Shown piece by piece: positions 31,187 to 31,350 of a stretch of DNA of 31,350 nucleotides. Numbering within the stretch: position 1 is the stretch's first letter; each line of letters opens with the position of its first letter. Source of the stretch: a virus; the IMG/VR virus record IMGVR_UViG_3300037963_001985, positions 1-31,350 of that record; one strand, given 5' to 3'. The notes beneath the pieces are model-generated. The model worked only from the letters and a program-made list of their open reading frames with translations, did no database searches and was not told where the DNA came from. The position numbers and the translations under genes are program-made.

Positions 31187-31350
31187 TTGAAAGTAGCAAT
31201 TGTTGGAGGTAGGAGCTTTCGCTCTTACTTCCTCATGCAAGACGTGATGGATAGTATACACAAACAAACTCCCGTAACTAAGGTAATCTGTGGTGAAGCT
31301 ATAGGTGCTGATAATGTTATAGGATTTGATTCTTCATCCACTCAAAAAGG
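31187..31350 (+). CDS. SLOG/DUF2493-like protein, 3' truncated by window end
   Basis: The frame starts at TTG 31187 behind AAGGAGAG, 9 nt after the nrdB stop. It reads KVAIVGGRSFRSYFLMQDV, then TKVICGEAIGADNVIGF, which fits the Rossmann-like SLOG pattern 'kviv.GsR.f.dy ... i.sGga.GaD..a' seen in DUF2493/YspA-like proteins. These proteins bind nucleotides or nucleotide-derived ligands. Only 54 codons are visible, so length and any C-terminal domain are unknown. The position in the nrd operon suggests a nucleotide-related job. Confidence 0.7.
   Translation, partial: MKVAIVGGRSFRSYFLMQDVMDSIHKQTPVTKVICGEAIGADNVIGFDSSSTQK

Overview
This window is a piece of a large lytic tailed phage genome that resembles coliphage T5 (Demerecviridae-like). 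The case for this is gene order. Reading leftward on the minus strand, there is an origin-binding-type primase/helicase, a split NAD+ DNA ligase (LigA then LigB), a D5-like repeat DNA-binding protein, a DnaB-type helicase, a DnaG-type primase, a family A DNA polymerase, helicase D10, an SSB, the SbcD/SbcC pair (D12/D13), a Hjc-like resolvase, a D15-type flap endonuclease and dUTPase. The tail-fibre end lies convergent to this cluster, and PhoH, NrdA and NrdB diverge from it. The host cannot be read from the sequence. Sigma70-type promoters fit a gammaproteobacterial host, and a marine/Vibrio-type host is only a guess. No tRNA, rRNA, CRISPR array, insertion sequence or integrase was seen.

Layout. 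1-2486 (+): the 3' end of an L-shaped-tail-fibre-like gene with a C-terminal S74 chaperone, then a tail-associated accessory protein. Both end at a bidirectional terminator (2491-2524) that also closes the minus-strand replication cluster. 2528-16011 (-): tightly packed replication, recombination and nucleotide genes with many start/stop overlaps. 16077-21730 (-): D5-like protein, split ligase, a PC4-like ssDNA-binding protein, a small D5-repeat protein, a coiled-coil protein, an HTH protein and small unknowns. 21717-24443 (-): AEP primase/UL9-like helicase. 24446-24728: a GC-rich, hairpin-rich non-coding stretch of unknown role. 24731-26606 (-): small early-type proteins of unknown function. 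26607-26849: a divergent promoter region. 26850-31350 (+): phoH, terminator, nrdA, a glutaredoxin-nrdB fusion, and the start of a SLOG/DUF2493-like gene cut by the window end.

How it works together. The genes form a nearly complete phage replisome (helicase, primase, polymerase, SSB, ligase, flap nuclease, recombination nucleases). It is supported by dNTP supply through class Ia RNR with its own fused glutaredoxin, and by dUTPase. Regulation visible in the DNA includes seven minus-strand or plus-strand sigma70-like promoters with near-consensus -10 boxes and mostly 17-nt spacers. There are also intra-operon terminators directly downstream of the SSB and D5-like genes, and a stem-loop 5' leader on ligB.

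The standout feature is a compact, ORF-less 290-nt group I intron (9943-10232). It interrupts the Walker A loop codons of helicase D10, so that unspliced reading gives two apparent genes. The second candidate for something new is the structured, GC-rich intergenic element at 24446-24728, next to the origin-binding-type protein gene.
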